Shown here: positions 7,197-8,909 of the stretch, in pieces | How positions within the stretch are numbered: the stretch's first letter is position 1 | Layout: every line of letters starts with the position of its first letter | Made by a program: the position numbers and the translations under genes | Notes under the pieces: model-generated | Databases searched by the model: none | Seen by the model: only the letters and a program-made list of their open reading frames with translations | Told to the model about the DNA's origin: nothing | Assembly (NCBI GenBank): GCA_030696235.1 | Contig: JAUYSN010000078.1 | Span: 1 to 8,909 of the forward strand | Origin: Sulfuricella sp. | GTDB taxonomy: Bacteria > Pseudomonadota > Gammaproteobacteria > Burkholderiales > Sulfuricellaceae | Direction: 5' to 3' | DNA: 8,909 nucleotides

Positions 7197-8051
7197 ATGA
7201 CCGCTAAAAATCTGGATGGCAAAGCGCTGTCCGAGCAAATTCTTCAACAAGTCAGGCAAGGAGTGGAAGCACGCCTTGCCGCCGGCAAACGCGCGCCTGC
7301 ACTGGCCGTAATCCTGGTCGGGGCAGAACCCGCCTCCGCGATCTACGTACGCAACAAGCGACGCTCCTGCGAAACCGCCAATGTGCGCTCAGTCTCCCAC
7401 GACCTGCCTGCGTCCACCACCCAGGAAACCTTGCTGGCGCTGATCGACCAGCTCAACGATGATCCGGGGATCGACGGCATCCTGGTCCAGCTGCCATTGC
7501 CGCAACACATCGACACGGAAACCGTGATTGAACGCATCCATCCGGACAAGGACGTGGACGGCTTCCACCCCTACAACATCGGTCGGCTGGCGCTACGCAT
7601 CCCGGTGCTGCGTCCGTGCACCCCGCATGGCGTGATGACCCTGCTCAAGACCACTGGAGAGAACCTGAAAGGCAAGCATGCCGTGATCGTCGGTGCCTCC
7701 AACATCGTCGGGCGGCCGATGGGACTGGAACTCCTGCTCGCCGGCTGCACGGTCACCACCACCCACCGCTTCACCCGTGACCTGCCCGCCTTCGTTCGCC
7801 AGGCGGAAATTCTGGTGGTGGCGGTAGGCAAACCAAAATTCATTCAGGGTGAATGGATACGCGAAGGAGCGACAGTGATTGATGTCGGCATCAACCGCCT
7901 GCCGGACGGCAGCATCTGCGGCGATGTCGAATTCGAAGTGGCGCGCCAACGCGCGGCCTGGATCACGCCCGTACCCGGCGGAGTGGGCCCGATGACGGTC
8001 GCCACCCTGCTTGAAAACACGTTAGCGGCGGCGCAAAGGCACGCACCGTAA
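7197..8051 (+). CDS. folD: Bifunctional methylene-THF dehydrogenase / methenyl-THF cyclohydrolase FolD
   Basis: Cytoplasmic enzyme that oxidises 5,10-methylene-tetrahydrofolate to 5,10-methenyl-THF (NADP-dependent in most bacteria) and hydrolyses it to 10-formyl-THF, feeding purine and initiator-tRNA formylation. The 284-residue length is typical. Active-site residues sit at the same numbers as in E. coli FolD: Y50 and catalytic K54 in [12 protein letters not shown]98 in GILVQLPLP, and D121 in [10 protein letters not shown]. The nucleotide-binding signature [18 protein letters not shown] and the C-terminal [19 protein letters not shown] are intact. The start at ATG 7197 gives the normal N-terminus ([14 protein letters not shown]), though the ribosome site is weak. 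The gene lies just after the flgA relic and converges on cbbY with 7 bases between stop codons. The identification is secure. Confidence 0.98.
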   Translation: MTAKNLDGKALSEQILQQVRQGVEARLAAGKRAPALAVILVGAEPASAIYVRNKRRSCETANVRSVSHDLPASTTQETLLALIDQLNDDPGIDGILVQLPLPQHIDTETVIERIHPDKDVDGFHPYNIGRLALRIPVLRPCTPHGVMTLLKTTGENLKGKHAVIVGASNIVGRPMGLELLLAGCTVTTTHRFTRDLPAFVRQAEILVVAVGKPKFIQGEWIREGATVIDVGINRLPDGSICGDVEFEVARQRAAWITPVPGGVGPMTVATLLENTLAAAQRHAP

Positions 8052-8075
8052 CCTGTGCTTAGCCTGCGGCGTGCC
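8038..8075. terminator. Possible shared hairpin at the folD/cbbY convergent ends
   Basis: GGCACGC (8038-8044) and GCGTGCC (8069-8075) are a perfect 7-bp inverted repeat that encloses both stop codons. An alternative fold pairs 8038-8043 with 8070-8075 and CCG 8046-8048 with CGG 8067-8069. With only 7 bases between the two genes, any terminator must overlap coding sequence. No T-run follows on the + strand and only TTT follows on the - strand, so a terminator role is weakly supported. Confidence 0.3.
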
Positions 8076-8817
8076 AGTATCGTAACAAATCGAGATCGAC
8101 ACACTCCTGGCCAGGCGTTTCCCCTCTCATCATGAGGAATGGCTGACCCGGCTCACCCAGATCGCTCAGCACCGCCACCACGCCAGAGAAATCGTGATCC
8201 AGCGTATAGTCGTTGATCGTCACAACGGTTTTCAAACCCGCTCCCACACTTGCCCTTACGCCGTTTTCTGAGTCTTCCAGCGCCAGGCAATCTGCAGCGC
8301 CAAGCTTCATTTTGTCCAGCGCCCAGAAATAGATATCCGGCGCCGGTTTCTTCGCAGGAACGATATCCCCTGCCGCAATCACCTCGAACCACTCGGCAGG
8401 ATCGCCACCCAGGGTATTGCCCAATAGGGCGGTCACATTCTCCGGGGTAGTGGTAGTCGCAATCGCCAGCCTGATACCAGCGTCCCTGGCCTCGTTCAGC
8501 AGCCGTTTGACCCCGCTACGCAGGGGTATCCCACCCCGACCTAGCAACTCGACGTAATGACCGGTTTTGGCCTTGTGCAGGGCCACCACCAAATCGTCGA
8601 AATCTTTGGGCTTGCTGAAACCCGGCCGGAAACGTTCAACATAAAACCGGATACGCTCCTTGCCGCCAGTAACTTCCAGCAAGTTACCGTACAGCGGCAC
8701 ATCCCATTCCCAATCCAATCCAAACTCCCGGAAAGCAGCATTGAATGCCAACCGGTGACCGTCACGCTCGGTATCCGCGAGTGTGCCGTCCACATCAAAT
8801 ATCAAAGCCTTTAACAC
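8059..8817 (-). CDS. cbbY: CbbY-type HAD-superfamily sugar-phosphate phosphatase
   Basis: A 252-residue cytoplasmic haloacid dehalogenase-like hydrolase. The known CbbY role is dephosphorylation of xylulose-1,5-bisphosphate, a misfire product that inhibits Rubisco; related HADs act on other sugar phosphates. All four HAD motifs are present: D8-V-D10-G-T (nucleophile and acid/base Asp), T121 in IATTTTPENV, K157 in KKPAPDIYFWAL, and E181-D182 in LALEDSENGVRA. The cap domain begins with DTERDGHRLAFNAAF and contains LYGNLLEVTGGKERI, which is characteristic of CbbY rather than Gph. The start codon is GTG (8815-8817), supported by AGAGGAG 5 bases upstream. The gene stands alone, with no other Calvin-cycle gene in view, so an autotrophic role is suggested but not shown. 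It converges on folD. Confidence 0.93.
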   Translation of the reverse strand: MLKALIFDVDGTLADTERDGHRLAFNAAFREFGLDWEWDVPLYGNLLEVTGGKERIRFYVERFRPGFSKPKDFDDLVVALHKAKTGHYVELLGRGGIPLRSGVKRLLNEARDAGIRLAIATTTTPENVTALLGNTLGGDPAEWFEVIAAGDIVPAKKPAPDIYFWALDKMKLGAADCLALEDSENGVRASVGAGLKTVVTINDYTLDHDFSGVVAVLSDLGEPGQPFLMMRGETPGQECVDLDLLRYWHAAG

Positions 8818-8822
8818 GCTTG

Positions 8823-8829
8823 CTCCTCT
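8823..8829 (-). promoter_or_regulatory. Strong Shine-Dalgarno supporting the cbbY GTG start
   Basis: Read on the - strand this is AGAGGAG, followed by 5 bases (CAAGC) and then GTG. The spacing and strength of the site support GTG 8815-8817 as the real start, and the protein from there begins exactly at the usual HAD N-terminus. Confidence 0.8.
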
Positions 8830-8838
8830 TGCCCAAAC

Positions 8839-8867
8839 TTGCGATAAATCGGAATTTCTGCTATTAA
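8839..8867 (+). promoter_or_regulatory. Candidate sigma-70 promoter reading toward the right edge
   Basis: TTGCGA (8839-8844) and TATTAA (8862-8867) are separated by 17 bases, each matching the sigma-70 consensus at 4 of 6 positions, in a locally AT-rich stretch. It would drive the gene that may start at 8898. The overlapping reverse-strand box TTTAAT (8863-8868) could serve cbbY but lacks a clear -35. Confidence 0.35.
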
Positions 8868-8897
8868 AGCGGTTTCGCTAAAAACGGTAGAACTTAC

Positions 8898-8909
8898 ATG
8901 TCCGCAGAA
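8898..8909 (+). CDS. Possible first codons of a + strand gene cut by the window edge
   Basis: ATG TCC GCA GAA (M-S-A-E) runs off the right edge, about 30 bases after a candidate promoter. The Shine-Dalgarno is weak. Four codons are too few to name a product. Confidence 0.25.

Noticed and set aside
1..8909. CRISPR array, tRNA, rRNA, insertion sequence, toxin-antitoxin or defence genes
   Set aside because: I looked on both strands and saw no direct-repeat array, tRNA-like fold, transposase, or small paired genes; the reading frames are accounted for by the listed genes.

Overview
The window is GC-rich chromosomal DNA (roughly 60% GC by eye) with proteobacterial gene types. The FolD, CbbY and NodT/OprM-type proteins, and the two styles of dispersed palindromic repeat, fit a betaproteobacterium best, perhaps an autotroph given cbbY. 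The taxonomic placement is inference from protein style, not from a search.

Bases 1-5602 hold a complete-looking tripartite RND efflux operon on the + strand: a periplasmic adaptor (5' end cut by the window edge), an AcrB/MexB-type HAE1 proton-drug antiporter, and an OprM-type outer membrane lipoprotein channel that overlaps the pump gene by 8 bases. A double-hairpin REP-like repeat sits between adaptor and pump. A second REP-like palindrome of a different family follows the channel gene. No regulator of the pump is in view.

Bases 5736-6977 encode a full-length DUF1015 protein, a conserved family of unsettled function with an ADGHHR motif. Directly after its stop codon lies what I read as a dead 3' fragment of flgA (flagellar P-ring assembly chaperone), about 60 codons with one base missing in the middle. 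It fills most of the gap before folD. folD (7197-8051) is intact and makes 5,10-methylene-/methenyl-tetrahydrofolate dehydrogenase-cyclohydrolase. Facing it, 7 bases away, is cbbY (8059-8817, - strand, GTG start), a HAD-family sugar phosphatase. The right edge carries a short intergenic region with a plausible + strand promoter and what may be the first four codons of another gene.

Functionally the window divides into drug/solvent export (left) and housekeeping carbon metabolism (right). I see no CRISPR array, tRNA, rRNA, insertion sequence or defence system, and no clear sign of an undescribed multi-gene system. The most unusual items are the flgA relic, the two unrelated REP elements bracketing the pump and channel genes, pocket and switch-loop substitutions in the RND pump, and the DUF1015-folD neighbourhood.
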